NCBI GenBank assembly: GCA_002717365.1
Contig: PBDJ01000008.1
Coordinates: 1 to 64,000, forward strand
Length of the DNA stretch: 64,000 bases
Direction of reading: 5' to 3'
Source: Acidimicrobiaceae bacterium
GTDB taxonomy: Bacteria; Actinomycetota; Acidimicrobiia; Acidimicrobiales; MedAcidi-G1
Part shown: one piece after another, positions 25,707-35,157 of the stretch
Position numbering within the stretch: position 1 is the first letter of the stretch
How the letters are laid out: each line of letters starts with the position of its first letter
Program-made: the position numbers and the translations under genes
The notes under the pieces: generated by a model
What the model saw: the letters and a program-made list of their open reading frames with translations, nothing else
Database searches by the model: none
What the model was told of the DNA's origin: nothing

Positions 25707-26923
25707 CCCGGCGGGCCTGGTTCAACTGCTTTTCCGGAATCTCCGGTGACATGGCACTTGGTGCCCTGCTAGATGCCGGCGCCGACGTAGACGAGGTCCG
25801 GACATTGGTCGATCGGCTTCCCATCGACGGATGGACCTTGCAAGCTGAGCCGGTCTTGCGGTGTGGCCTGGCTGGGACAAAGGTTCAGGTGGGGGTTACG
25901 GAGACAACGGTTTACCGGACAGCGGCCAACATCCTGGCCATGATCAACGAGGCCACCCTGCCTGACCGGGTGGCCCGTCGGGCACGGTCCGTCTTCGGGG
26001 CGTTGGCCGAGGTGGAGGGTCGACTGCATGACCGGCCACCAGCGCAGGTCCATTTCCACGAAGTAGGAGCCCTGGACAGCATCGTCGACGTAATCGGCAC
26101 GTGTGCCGCCCTCGAGGTGCTAGATGTGGACGAAGTGTGGTCCTCCAGCGTGGCTACTGGTCAGGGGATGGTCCGGTCGGCCCACGGCCTAATCCCCATT
26201 CCCGCTCCAGCCACCGTGGGGTTGCTGGCCGGGGCACCGACCCATGGCACCAACGTCGCACACGAGTTGACCACCCCGACCGGAGCGGCGTTGTTGGCCG
26301 CACTAGCCACTGGCTGGGGAGCGCTGCCGCCGCTGGTGGTGGAGGTCACCGGCTACGGCGCCGGCGACCGGGAATTGGAAGGGCGCCCCAACCTGACCCA
26401 GGTGGTGGTGGGGACGGCCACCGACGAGGTGATCGGTGGTCCCGGCTCGGGCCAGCCGCTTACCCGCCTAGACGTGAACGTCGACGACGCCACCGGCGAG
26501 ACCCTGGCCCATGCTGTGGCTGAGTGCCTAGCCGCCGGAGCCTGGGACGCCTGGGTTACCCCCATCGTCATGAAGAAGGGTCGACCGGCTCACGTGGTTA
26601 GTGCTCTGTGCGACCCAGCGGCCGTAGCCACGGTGGCCGGGGTACTGACTGCCGAGACGGGCTCGCTGGGTGTCCGGGCCCACGGGGTGGAACGGTGGGC
26701 CACCGTCCGGACCATGCACGAGGTGGAGATCGACGGCTACACCGTGGCCATCAAGGTGTCGGCCGGTCGGGCCAAGGCTGAACACGACGATGCGGCACGG
26801 GTAGCCCGGGCTACCGGACGGCCACTGCGCGAAGTGGTGTCCCTGGCCGAGGAAGCTTGGAGACGCTCATCGGGGATCGAACGGTCGGGCCTTGTGCCGC
26901 CGCCCGACGGCGAGCCGGCGTGA
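25703..26923 (+). CDS. larC: LarC, nickel insertion protein
   Basis: CTP-dependent enzyme that inserts nickel into the pincer cofactor; family DUF111. 406 residues starting MTRRAWFNCFSGISGDM, the conserved LarC opening, with HFHEVGALDSIVDVIG near residue 115 and TPTGAALL near 190. Translationally coupled to larB. The pair alone cannot make a finished cofactor; LarE sulfur transferase and a client enzyme of the LarA type are expected elsewhere in the genome. Confidence 0.93.
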   Translation: MTRRAWFNCFSGISGDMALGALLDAGADVDEVRTLVDRLPIDGWTLQAEPVLRCGLAGTKVQVGVTETTVYRTAANILAMINEATLPDRVARRARSVFGALAEVEGRLHDRPPAQVHFHEVGALDSIVDVIGTCAALEVLDVDEVWSSSVATGQGMVRSAHGLIPIPAPATVGLLAGAPTHGTNVAHELTTPTGAALLAALATGWGALPPLVVEVTGYGAGDRELEGRPNLTQVVVGTATDEVIGGPGSGQPLTRLDVNVDDATGETLAHAVAECLAAGAWDAWVTPIVMKKGRPAHVVSALCDPAAVATVAGVLTAETGSLGVRAHGVERWATVRTMHEVEIDGYTVAIKVSAGRAKAEHDDAARVARATGRPLREVVSLAEEAWRRSSGIERSGLVPPPDGEPA

Positions 26924-26936
26924 CCGCCTCCCTACG

Positions 26937-27668
26937 ATGACCATTGCAATGAGCACCGACGACCGCCTGTATTTCCGCCAGTTGTTGTCCGGACGGGACT
27001 TTGCCACCGCCGACCCGATGGCCCGCCAAATGGTCAACTTCGCCTACCTCATCGGGGACCGCGAGGCCGGTGAGGCGGTCGTCGTGGACCCGGCATACGA
27101 CGTAGGTGGTCTGATGGACGCCCTGGAGGCAGACGGCATGCGGTGCACCGGCGTGCTGGCCACCCACTACCACCCGGACCACGTTGGCGGTTCCATGATG
27201 GGCTTCCAGATCAGCGGGGCCAAGGAGCTGTTGGAGTTGATCTCGGTTCCGGTCCACGCTCAGCGGGACGAGGCCGGGTTCATCGCCGAGGTGACAGGCT
27301 TGGGCGACGACGAGATCATTGGACACGACAGTGGCGACGTGGTGTCGATCGGAGCGATCGACATCGAGCTCATTCACACCCCGGGCCACACCCCGGGAAG
27401 CCAGTGCTTTCTGGTCGACGGGCGCCTGGTGGCCGGCGACACACTGTTTCTGGAGGGCTGTGGTCGGACCGACCTCCCCGGTGGGGATCCGGCCGCCCTG
27501 TACCACAGCCTCCACCATCGTCTGGCCAGAGTCCCCGACGACGCTGTTCTCTACCCCGGTCACCTGTACTCACCCCAGCCGTCGGCGCCGATGGGTGACA
27601 CCCGCCGAGACAACTTCGTGTTCATGCCCCGCTCCGAGGAGCAGTGGCTGGCTATGTTCGGCGGCTGA
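26937..27668 (+). CDS. metallo-beta-lactamase-fold hydrolase
   Basis: 243 residues from ATG at 26937; ATG at 26949 is an alternative. The zinc-binding THYHPDHVGG motif is near residue 75, then HTPGHTPGS, LVAGDTLF and PGHLY, giving a complete glyoxalase II-type metal site. It could be a glyoxalase II-like or sulfur-dioxygenase-like enzyme; the sequence alone does not decide. It lies 13 bp after larC and 35 bp before the acuI-like gene, on the same strand. Confidence 0.82.
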   Translation: MTIAMSTDDRLYFRQLLSGRDFATADPMARQMVNFAYLIGDREAGEAVVVDPAYDVGGLMDALEADGMRCTGVLATHYHPDHVGGSMMGFQISGAKELLELISVPVHAQRDEAGFIAEVTGLGDDEIIGHDSGDVVSIGAIDIELIHTPGHTPGSQCFLVDGRLVAGDTLFLEGCGRTDLPGGDPAALYHSLHHRLARVPDDAVLYPGHLYSPQPSAPMGDTRRDNFVFMPRSEEQWLAMFGG

Positions 27669-27703
27669 CTACAACCGGCTCCGGCCACGAATGGAGGATT
27701 TCC

Positions 27704-28690
27704 ATGTTTCGAGCCTTACGGGTAGACCGGACTGAAAATGGCTTTCAACGGGCCGTCGTTGATCTGACTGACGACGACCTCCCAGAGGGCGACGTCCTGG
27801 TTGACATCGAGTACTCCACGGTCAACTACAAGGACGGTCTAGCCGTTACCGACACAGCCCCCGTGTTACGGAACTTCCCCATGGTCCCTGGCATCGACTT
27901 AGCCGGCACGGTGTCGGCTTCCGACGATCCGGAGGTGCCGGTCGGCCAACGGGTAGTTGTGAACGGCTGGGGTATTGGTGAGGAAACCTGGGGAGGGTTC
28001 GCCCAACGGGCCCGGGTTCACGGTGATTGGACGGTTGTCCTCCCGGACGGCATCGGATCGGCAGATGCCATGGCGATCGGGACAGCCGGCTACACGGCCA
28101 TGCTCTGCGTCCTGGCCCTCGAGGACCACGACGTCATACCGGAGGCCGGTCCGGTGTTGGTCACCGGGGCCGCCGGAGGCGTGGGAAGCGTGGCCGTCGC
28201 CCTGCTGGCCGCCCGTGGCTATGAAGTACACGCCTCGACGGGCCGCCCCGAGGAGGCCGACTACCTGGTCGGCCTCGGAGCATCAGAGATCGTGGACCGG
28301 GCTGAGCTTTCGGAAGCCGGTGGGCGTCCGTTGGTCCGAGCACGGTGGGCGGGGGCCGTGGACGCCGTGGGAAGCCACACGCTGGCCAACGTCCTGTCCC
28401 AGATCCAACCAGAGGGCTGCGTGGCGGCCTGTGGCAACGCCCAGGGGACTGACCTGGCGACCACGGTCTTTCCGTTCATCCTCCGGGGGGTCACCCTCCG
28501 TGGCGTGCATTCGGTACATGTGCCGCGACCTCGGCGACTTGAGGCCTGGCGTCGCTTGGATGAGGACTTAGATCGGGATCTGCTGGCTTCTATGACCCGG
28601 ACGGTCGGCTTGGACGACGTGCCGGCGGTGGCTGCCGAGATCCTGGCCGGACGAGTGCGTGGTCGGGTCGTAGTCGACGTCCACGCATAG
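27704..28690 (+). CDS. acuI: acryloyl-CoA reductase / YhdH-type quinone oxidoreductase
   Basis: Medium-chain reductase using NADPH; AcuI reduces acryloyl-CoA to propionyl-CoA, which detoxifies acrylate formed from DMSP. ATG at 27704 has a GGAGG site six bases upstream; 328 residues is the AcuI length. Visible features: NYKDGLAVT and PMVPGIDLAGTV in the catalytic domain, the VLVTGAAGGVGSVAV Rossmann motif, and HSVHVPRPRR near the end. No zinc ligands, as expected. DMSP lyases are not in the window, so a general enoyl reductase role remains possible. Confidence 0.82.
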   Translation: MFRALRVDRTENGFQRAVVDLTDDDLPEGDVLVDIEYSTVNYKDGLAVTDTAPVLRNFPMVPGIDLAGTVSASDDPEVPVGQRVVVNGWGIGEETWGGFAQRARVHGDWTVVLPDGIGSADAMAIGTAGYTAMLCVLALEDHDVIPEAGPVLVTGAAGGVGSVAVALLAARGYEVHASTGRPEEADYLVGLGASEIVDRAELSEAGGRPLVRARWAGAVDAVGSHTLANVLSQIQPEGCVAACGNAQGTDLATTVFPFILRGVTLRGVHSVHVPRPRRLEAWRRLDEDLDRDLLASMTRTVGLDDVPAVAAEILAGRVRGRVVVDVHA

Positions 28691-28706
28691 GCCGACGGGG
28701 CAACCG

Positions 28707-29777
28707 GTGCGGCTCGGCTTGGGGGTCGATGTCTGGTCTGAACGACGCGTCGCGTTACCTCTGCGTCGGATTTTGTTGGCCGAGCGCCTGGGCTTCGACT
28801 CGGTGTGGACGGGGGAGATCTATGGGGCCGATGCCATTACCCCTCTTGCCTTCTTGGCTGCTCACACCCGCCACCTTCGGTTGGGCAGCGCTGCTGCTCA
28901 AGTTCCCGCTCGACCACCGACTACGACGGCCATGCAGTTCGGCACGTTGGAAGCTTTGGCTCCCGGCCGGGTGGTATGCGGTCTGGGCCTTTCGGGGCCC
29001 CGGGTGGCCGAAGGGTGGTACGGCCAACCATGGGGTATCCCGAACCAGCGGCTTCGGGACTACGTGGCCATCGTCCGGCAGGTGTTTCGCCGGGAGGGCC
29101 CGGTGGCCCATAACGGCTCGGAGCTGTCTTTGCCTTACACAGGGCCCGGTTCGGTGGGGGCCGGTCGACCCCTGACCTCGATCCTGCAGATGAATCCAGA
29201 TATCCCGATCTTCTTAGCCACTGGTGGTCCGGCCAATGTACGGCTGGCGGCTGAGGTGGCTGACGGTTGGCTGCCTCTCGGCTACACGCCGGGCAGTGCC
29301 CATCTCTACGAGGAGGACCTTGCGGAGGGCCTGCGGCGTGGCGATCGCACCATGGACGATCTGGAGGTGCAGACCGGGGCGACGTTGTGTCTGACGGACG
29401 ATGTGGGAGCGGCCCTGGACGCCGTTCGGCCGGGAGTGGCCATGCGGGTCGGCGGCTATGGGACGGCCTCCCATAATTTCCATCGTGACGCCATGGTGCG
29501 GCGGGGGTTCGGTGAGGCTGCTGATCGGATTGTTGAGTTGTTTGTCGCGGGCCGTCGCGAGGAGGCGGCTGCCGCGGTTCCCGACGACTATCTGGATGAC
29601 GGTGCTCTGGTTGGGTCCCGTCGCCGTATCACCGAACGGTTCGAACAGTGGTGCGCCACGGTGACCACCGGGCTCACTGTGCGCCCGTCGACAGTTGACG
29701 AGATGGAATTGATGGCGGAGTTGGCTGGATGCGAGTTACGGCCCGACGTGGAGGTCCCCCCGGGTCCGATCTTCTGA
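28707..29777 (+). CDS. LLM-class F420-dependent oxidoreductase
   Basis: 356 residues with the luciferase-like TIM-barrel pattern: AERLGFDSVWTGEIYGADAITPLAFLAAHT, LRLGSAAAQVPARPP, AMQFGTLEALAPGR, and PIFLATGGPANVRLAAEVADGWLPLG. Members in actinobacteria commonly use coenzyme F420 and act on varied small molecules; the substrate cannot be read from sequence. The start is GTG. It follows acuI by 16 bp and may share its transcript. Confidence 0.85.
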   Translation: MRLGLGVDVWSERRVALPLRRILLAERLGFDSVWTGEIYGADAITPLAFLAAHTRHLRLGSAAAQVPARPPTTTAMQFGTLEALAPGRVVCGLGLSGPRVAEGWYGQPWGIPNQRLRDYVAIVRQVFRREGPVAHNGSELSLPYTGPGSVGAGRPLTSILQMNPDIPIFLATGGPANVRLAAEVADGWLPLGYTPGSAHLYEEDLAEGLRRGDRTMDDLEVQTGATLCLTDDVGAALDAVRPGVAMRVGGYGTASHNFHRDAMVRRGFGEAADRIVELFVAGRREEAAAAVPDDYLDDGALVGSRRRITERFEQWCATVTTGLTVRPSTVDEMELMAELAGCELRPDVEVPPGPIF

Positions 29778-29813
29778 GGTCGATCGTGCCACCGGATTCG
29801 GCCCGCTGGGTGG

Positions 29814-29897
<84 letters not shown>

Positions 29898-30059
29898 GAG
29901 CAGCGTCGGGAAGGCTAACGGGATCCGGAGTGATGAGGAACGGCGGCCGGTGGGCGCCGGGGCCGCCCGGGGATCGACAAGTAGCATCGTCGGCACCGTG
30001 GGTGTTGTTCTTCCCCTCTTCGTTGGGCCGGGTGGCCGCCGGCCGACATTGGGGGCCCT

Positions 30060-31202
30060 GTGATGGCCATACGGCGGTCACATCGACCCCGGTCCGTGCG
30101 CCTGGTGGCTGGAACGGCCACCCACACGGGCCAGATCCGGGCGTCCAACCAAGATGCCGTGGGCATGGTCGACGATTTGTTTGTGGTGGCCGACGGCATG
30201 GGTGGTCACCGGGGGGGCGAGGTGGCTGCCGCCGAGGCGGTTGACGTCCTAATGGTCGGTCTGGAGCGTTCCGACCGGGCGGGTCTGGTGGCCGCCGTAC
30301 GTGCCGCCAACCGGTCGATCCTGGAACGGGCGGCTGCCGAGCCGGATTTGTCGGGGATGGGAACCACGTTATGTGCCCTGGCCGTGGTCGATTCACCCAG
30401 TGGGGACGACGCCCTGGCTGTGGTCAACATTGGTGACAGCCGTGTCTACCGGTTCGCGGCCGGTCGCCTCGACCAGATCAGTGACGACCACAGCTTGGTG
30501 GCCGACTTGGTGCGGGCCGGGGAGATTACCTCTGAAGAGGCGGCCCATCATCCGCAGCGCAACATCCTGACCCGGGCTTTGGGTATTGAGGCTGATCCGC
30601 TGATCGACAGTTGGGATTTGGTGCCGGTTCGCGGTGACCGGTACCTGCTGTGCAGCGACGGCCTCTTCAATGAATTGGACGACGGGCGGTTGACCGAGAT
30701 GTTGTCCGGAGGTTCGGTCCAGGAGGTCGCTGACCGCCTAGTCCAGGAGGCGGTGGATAACGGGGGACATGACAACGTCACGGTGCTGGTGGCCGAGGTG
30801 GCGACTGGCCCGGAGCCCCGGGGAACGGATCGAGAGGCGATCTCAATGGCCCGTTCGGAGCAGGCCCTTCGTTCGTTACCAGTTCCCGAGAACGCACCTG
30901 GCGTCGTCCGGGCCTCCCTGGCCTCGGCGTCTTGCATCTTGGCTGCCGCTGTGCTGGTCCTCGGGATGTACGCCCACCAGGGGTGGTTCATCGGATCAGA
31001 CGATGGTGACGTGGCGGTGTTTCGGGGACGCCCGTCGGGTCTTTTATGGTTCGATCCGACACTGGTGGAGGGCGGGGACTTGAGGGTCGCTGGCTTGGAC
31101 GAGCCGACACGCATTGCTGTCGAAGAGACAATCGTGGTCGGGTCCTTAGACGAGGCCCGACGTCTAATCGAGGGCTTCCGGGGGACCGTGAGTGGGGCCT
31201 GA
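30060..31202 (+). CDS. pstP: PP2C-family Ser/Thr phosphatase, PstP-like
   Basis: 380 residues. PPM/PP2C metal-binding motifs are complete: SNQDAVG, VVADGMGGH, NIGDSRVYR, LLCSDGLF and GGHDNVTVLV. A single membrane helix (ASCILAAAVLVLGMYA) near residue 290 leads to an extracytoplasmic tail. It probably opposes the kinase encoded 42 bp downstream in controlling cell-wall growth and division. In mycobacteria rodA, pbpA and pknA lie between these two genes; here they are absent. GTG at 30060 and ATG at 30063 are equivalent starts. Confidence 0.92.
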   Translation: MMAIRRSHRPRSVRLVAGTATHTGQIRASNQDAVGMVDDLFVVADGMGGHRGGEVAAAEAVDVLMVGLERSDRAGLVAAVRAANRSILERAAAEPDLSGMGTTLCALAVVDSPSGDDALAVVNIGDSRVYRFAAGRLDQISDDHSLVADLVRAGEITSEEAAHHPQRNILTRALGIEADPLIDSWDLVPVRGDRYLLCSDGLFNELDDGRLTEMLSGGSVQEVADRLVQEAVDNGGHDNVTVLVAEVATGPEPRGTDREAISMARSEQALRSLPVPENAPGVVRASLASASCILAAAVLVLGMYAHQGWFIGSDDGDVAVFRGRPSGLLWFDPTLVEGGDLRVAGLDEPTRIAVEETIVVGSLDEARRLIEGFRGTVSGA

Positions 31203-31244
31203 CCGACGGTCGCGGGAATCAGACGAACGGTAGAATTGGTCGCC

Positions 31245-33164
31245 GTGTCCACACTGGGTCCCACCGTCTTCAACCAGCGGTATGAACTCCACCGGCAGAT
31301 CGCCCGCGGCGGTATGGCCGACGTGTACTTGGCGCGTGACCTGCTGCTGGATCGTCCGGTGGCGGTCAAAGTTTTATTCGACGAGTTCTCTGGCGATTCC
31401 AGCTTTGTGGAGCGCTTTCGTCGGGAGGCCCAAGCGGCGGCCAACCTGAACCATCCCAACATCGTCAGTGTGTATGACTGGGGTGAGGAGCAGGGCACCT
31501 ACTTCATCGTCATGGAGTATGTGGAGGGCAGGAGTTTGGCCGAAATGCTTCGCACAGAGGGTGGCATCCATCCGGATCGGGCGGCCGACATCGCTGCCGA
31601 CATCGCGGCCGCTCTGGCCTTCGCCCACCGCAACGGATTGGTTCATCGTGACGTCAAGCCAGGGAACGTGCTGGTAGCGCCGAACGGCCAGGTCAAGGTG
31701 GCCGACTTCGGCATCGCCACGGCCCTCGTTGGGACTCGCAACGATCTCACCCAGGCCGGTTCCGTTATGGGTACGGCTACTTACTTCTCACCCGAGCAGG
31801 CTCAGGGTCGGCCGGTTGACCCGCGGAGCGACCTTTACTCGTTGGGTGTCGTGCTCTACGAGATGCTCCTGGGGCGTCCACCGTTCACCGGTGAGACCCC
31901 GGTGGCCATTGCCTACCGGCATGTCCAGGACAGCCCCCAGTCGCTACGGGCTGCTGGGGCGGCGGTGGCTGAGTCCCTGGAGGCCATCACTCTCAAATTG
32001 CTGGCCAAGAACCCCGTCAACCGGTATCCCACCGCCGAGGACCTCCGTGGTGATCTCCGCCGCTACCGCGAAGGGGCCCACGATCTTCGGGCTAATCAGG
32101 GGATTCCTTCCCCGACCAGCCCGACGGTTCCCCTGCCGGCACCGGGTGTGGACTTCGGCAAGGGAACCAGGCACCGGCGTGATGACGGCCTACGCCGGAC
32201 GGCCTTATTCACCGTTGTGCTGGTCGGCCTACTGGTGGTATTCGGCTACCTGGTGTTGGAATTCTTCGACACGCTGGGGGTCGACGGTGGCGATGATCTT
32301 GCTCCGACGGAGGTAGCCCTGGTGGAGGTACCGACGCTCATCGGCCGTCCGGTGGATCAGGCACGGGCGACCCTGCGGGACGCCCGGTTGAGCGTGCAGA
32401 TGGATTATGAGGCCAACTCGGATTACCCGGAGAACACGGTCTTCGGTCAGGAGCCGCGGGCGGGGACCAAGATCGAACCAGCCGAGACAGTCCGGTTGTG
32501 GGTTAGTCAGGGGACAGGACCCATGGTTCTTCTGGACGTGCTTGGTGACCAGGCGGCCGATGCCACCCGCGACCTTCAGGCCATGGGCCTCAAGGTGGAG
32601 ACGGTCGGCCAAGAGCATCCGGTGGTGTCCGACGGTGAGGTCATTGACCAGTCACCCGACCCGGGGGTCGAAGTGGCCGTGGGTGCCCGGGTGATCTTGT
32701 TCGTATCGACCGGGCCGGCCGTCGAGGAGGTCCCCGATCTCTCCAACCGGCCGGCACTAGACGCCATGAACATCGTCTCGAAGTTGGGCTGGCAGGCCAG
32801 CACCATGGAGGAGCGGAGCCGGACGGTACCCATTGGACAGGTGGTTCGCACCGAGCCGCCTGCCCACAGTGAGCTGGCACCTGGAAGCACCCTCCTGATC
32901 GTGGTGTCTTCTGGCCTTCCGTTGGTATCGGTGCCGCCGGTTGAGGGTATGAGGGAGTCGACAGCCGTCCTGGCTCTCGAGTCGATCGACCTCGCGGTGA
33001 ACGTGCGCTACGAGACCCTGCCCGCCTTTAGCCCGAACGACGGACGGGTTATTAGCCAGAGTCCAGTCGCTGATCTGGAGATCGATTTGGGCACCACGGT
33101 GACCATCGTGGTCGGGCAGGCCGAGGATCTAGAAGGGGCCGACATCGAGGATCCGTCCGGCTGA
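31245..33164 (+). CDS. pknB: PASTA Ser/Thr protein kinase, PknB-like
   Basis: About 639 residues. N-terminal kinase domain: Gly-rich IARGGMADVY, lysine in AVKVL, catalytic HRDVKPGN, DFGIA and YFSPEQA. After a juxtamembrane linker comes one membrane helix (LFTVVLVGLLVVFGYLVLEFF, near residue 325) and four extracytoplasmic PASTA repeats that bind muropeptides or lipid II. The kinase senses wall precursors and phosphorylates division and wall-synthesis proteins. GTG at 31245 is chosen; TTG at 31236 is possible. Paired with the upstream phosphatase. Confidence 0.95.
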   Translation: MSTLGPTVFNQRYELHRQIARGGMADVYLARDLLLDRPVAVKVLFDEFSGDSSFVERFRREAQAAANLNHPNIVSVYDWGEEQGTYFIVMEYVEGRSLAEMLRTEGGIHPDRAADIAADIAAALAFAHRNGLVHRDVKPGNVLVAPNGQVKVADFGIATALVGTRNDLTQAGSVMGTATYFSPEQAQGRPVDPRSDLYSLGVVLYEMLLGRPPFTGETPVAIAYRHVQDSPQSLRAAGAAVAESLEAITLKLLAKNPVNRYPTAEDLRGDLRRYREGAHDLRANQGIPSPTSPTVPLPAPGVDFGKGTRHRRDDGLRRTALFTVVLVGLLVVFGYLVLEFFDTLGVDGGDDLAPTEVALVEVPTLIGRPVDQARATLRDARLSVQMDYEANSDYPENTVFGQEPRAGTKIEPAETVRLWVSQGTGPMVLLDVLGDQAADATRDLQAMGLKVETVGQEHPVVSDGEVIDQSPDPGVEVAVGARVILFVSTGPAVEEVPDLSNRPALDAMNIVSKLGWQASTMEERSRTVPIGQVVRTEPPAHSELAPGSTLLIVVSSGLPLVSVPPVEGMRESTAVLALESIDLAVNVRYETLPAFSPNDGRVISQSPVADLEIDLGTTVTIVVGQAEDLEGADIEDPSG

Positions 33165-33180
33165 TCCGGACCGGGCCCAG

Positions 33181-33759
33181 TTAGGAGACTCGGGCCAGGA
33201 AGTTGGTAAGCAGGTCGTGGCCGCTGGCCGTCAGGATCGACTCGGGGTGGAACTGCACACCTTCGACATCTAGATGTCGGTGGCGGAGCCCCATGACGAG
33301 GCCGTCTTCACTGGTCGCCGTGATCTCCAGCTCTTCGGGGACCGATTCGCGGTCCACGATCAGGGAGTGGTAGCGGGTGGCCTCCAGGGGGGCGGGGAGT
33401 CCGGCGAACACGCCAGTGCCCTCGTGGTGGATTCGAGATGTCTTGCCATGCATGACCTCCGGGGCTCGGACCACCTCGCCGCCCCATGCTGCCCCAATGG
33501 CTTGGTGGCCGAGGCAGACGCCCAGTACGGGGACCCGGCCGGCAGCCCAGCGGATGACTGCTATGGAAACGCCGGCGTCCTCGGGTCGACCTGGTCCCGG
33601 ACTGATTAGCACTGCGTCGGGCTCCAGGGCCTCGACCTCGTTGAGGGTGACTGCATCGTGGCGGTGGACCTGCGGGTCGGCACCTAGCTCACCGAGGTAC
33701 TGGACGAGGTTGTAGACGAACGAATCGTAATTGTCGATGACCAGAACCCGGGCGCCCAT
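33181..33759 (-). CDS. pabA: glutamine amidotransferase of aminodeoxychorismate/anthranilate synthase
   Basis: Class I glutaminase subunit (192 residues) that supplies ammonia for p-aminobenzoate or anthranilate synthesis. N-terminus [18 protein letters not shown], oxyanion [12 protein letters not shown], nucleophile Cys in [11 protein letters not shown], and the catalytic His-Glu pair in GVQFHPESI. It may serve both folate and tryptophan pathways. It lies between pknB and crgA in opposite orientation; mycobacteria also have this gene (Rv0013) here. Confidence 0.92.
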   Translation of the reverse strand: MGARVLVIDNYDSFVYNLVQYLGELGADPQVHRHDAVTLNEVEALEPDAVLISPGPGRPEDAGVSIAVIRWAAGRVPVLGVCLGHQAIGAAWGGEVVRAPEVMHGKTSRIHHEGTGVFAGLPAPLEATRYHSLIVDRESVPEELEITATSEDGLVMGLRHRHLDVEGVQFHPESILTASGHDLLTNFLARVS

Positions 33760-33850
33760 CCGGCCACGCTAGCTAACGCTGCTCGTTGAGTCGTCGGAGA
33801 ATCACCTTGGACTACACGGGTCAGCCACCCGTTGCCCTATCCTCCGGGTC

Positions 33851-34165
33851 ATGTCGAGTAGCGAGGACATCGAACCGCAAAACGTTCCGGTGCGGCCCAC
33901 CCCGGCCAAGCGCAGGGTCCAGGGCGGTCGAGTCACCCCCAAGGGAACCCGGGCTGGCGCTCCCCCCAGTAACTCGTTGTCGGCGGGTCATGAGCCATCC
34001 CCGACCTGGGTGGCGGTGCTGATGTTCGGTTTACTGGGTCTTGGCATCCTCATCATCTTCTTCAACTACGTGGGCTGGATGCCGGGTGGGACGAGTAACG
34101 GATTCTTGCTTCTGGGCTTGGGTTCCATCCTGGGCGGCATCATCACCGCTACCCAATACCACTAA
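33851..34165 (+). CDS. crgA: cell division protein CrgA
   Basis: 104 residues. A hydrophilic, basic 50-residue N-terminus precedes the conserved PSPTWVAVLMFGLLGLGILIIFFNYVGWMP first helix and a second helix (GFLLLGLGSILGGIITATQ), the CrgA two-helix pattern. In actinobacteria CrgA helps assemble the septal machinery. ATG at 33851. Its position beside pknB and pabA is conserved. Confidence 0.92.
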   Translation: MSSSEDIEPQNVPVRPTPAKRRVQGGRVTPKGTRAGAPPSNSLSAGHEPSPTWVAVLMFGLLGLGILIIFFNYVGWMPGGTSNGFLLLGLGSILGGIITATQYH

Positions 34166-34252
34166 CCAGTTGCTTTTGGGCCGAAGGTGGCAAACCACAG
34201 CAATGTGATTTGCCCACAAACTTTCCCACAGCCTGTGGACAACGCGTCCGGG

Positions 34253-34504
34253 TTACTCCTCGGTGGCTATCAACTCCATGTCGTCCATGCAGTGGCGGGG
34301 CGGATTTGGGCTCTCGTCAGTGGCGACCGTCATACGGACCTCGGTTCCGCAGAGGCTGCACCGATATTGCAACTTGACCTTCCGGAGCTCACCTGCGGGT
34401 GGTGGTTCGGGAAGCGGCGTGGCCAGTGTCCGGAGGACGGCGAGGCCCATACGGAGGAGGACCATGGCCACCGCTACGGCCATGAGGATCTTGAGAACCA
34501 GCAC
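34253..34504 (-). CDS. small membrane-anchored zinc-ribbon-like protein
   Basis: 83 residues: one N-terminal membrane helix (ILMAVAVAMVLLRMGLAVL), a Pro-rich spacer, then a cytoplasmic or external knuckle YRCSLCGTEVRM and RHCMDDMEL, giving three Cys and one His that could hold zinc. I know of no named function. It is convergent with crgA; the 87-bp gap between them contains TGTGGACAA (34234-34242), a DnaA-box sequence of doubtful meaning. Confidence 0.65.
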   Translation of the reverse strand: MLVLKILMAVAVAMVLLRMGLAVLRTLATPLPEPPPAGELRKVKLQYRCSLCGTEVRMTVATDESPNPPRHCMDDMELIATEE

Positions 34505-34635
34505 CTGTTCAGCCTACGGGCCGCCTCCAGTGGGTGCCCGTGGGCTCGTGGCGACCACCGGTTCTGATTCGGCCGGTAGGGTCCGGTTCGCCCCGACCGG
34601 CTCGTTCGGTCGACCGCCTCGCCGGAGGACACCCC

Positions 34636-35157
34636 ATGGAGCCGACCACTGCCACCGACCTGGCCCTTCTGGTGGTCCGGGCCGTCGTCGGCCTAACCCT
34701 GGCCGCCCACGGCTGGAACAAGTTCACAGGGGGTGGGAAGATCCCCGGCACTGGGCGGTGGTTTGACAGCATCGGTATGCGGCCAGGGCGGTTCAACGCC
34801 TATTTGGCCGCTTCCACCGAGGTGGGTGCCGGCCTGCTGCTGGCCGTGGGACTGCTCACTTCGCTGGCCGCGGCAGGCGTGATCGGCGTTATGACAGTGG
34901 CTGGCTGGACATCGCATCGGACCAACGGTTTTTTCATCATCAAAGAAGGTTGGGAGTACGTGTTCGTGCTGGCCTCCGTATCCCTGGCGGTGGCCACCCT
35001 CGGCCCCGGATCCTGGTCGGTAGACGACGCCCTGGGTATCGCCGGCGACATGGATGGCATGGCCGGTTTCTGGATTGCCTTAGTGATTGGTGTGGGGGGC
35101 GGTATCGCCCAGATGCTGGTCTTCTACCGGCCGTCCAGCGTGTCATCGGGGGATTGA
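34636..35157 (+). CDS. DoxX family membrane protein
   Basis: 173 residues from ATG at 34636, which has GGAGG seven bases upstream. Four hydrophobic helices with the DoxX opening LVVRAVVGLTLAAHGWNKF and a second helix FNAYLAASTEVGAGLLLAVGLLT. DoxX-like proteins are small integral membrane proteins linked to redox or thiol stress in several actinobacteria; the exact role here is unknown. Its 3' end overlaps the convergent next gene by 34 bp. Confidence 0.85.
   Translation: MEPTTATDLALLVVRAVVGLTLAAHGWNKFTGGGKIPGTGRWFDSIGMRPGRFNAYLAASTEVGAGLLLAVGLLTSLAAAGVIGVMTVAGWTSHRTNGFFIIKEGWEYVFVLASVSLAVATLGPGSWSVDDALGIAGDMDGMAGFWIALVIGVGGGIAQMLVFYRPSSVSSGD

Noticed and set aside
34234-34242. Isolated DnaA box TGTGGACAA between crgA and the small zinc-ribbon gene
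   Set aside because: A single 9-mer is expected by chance at some places; no cluster around it.
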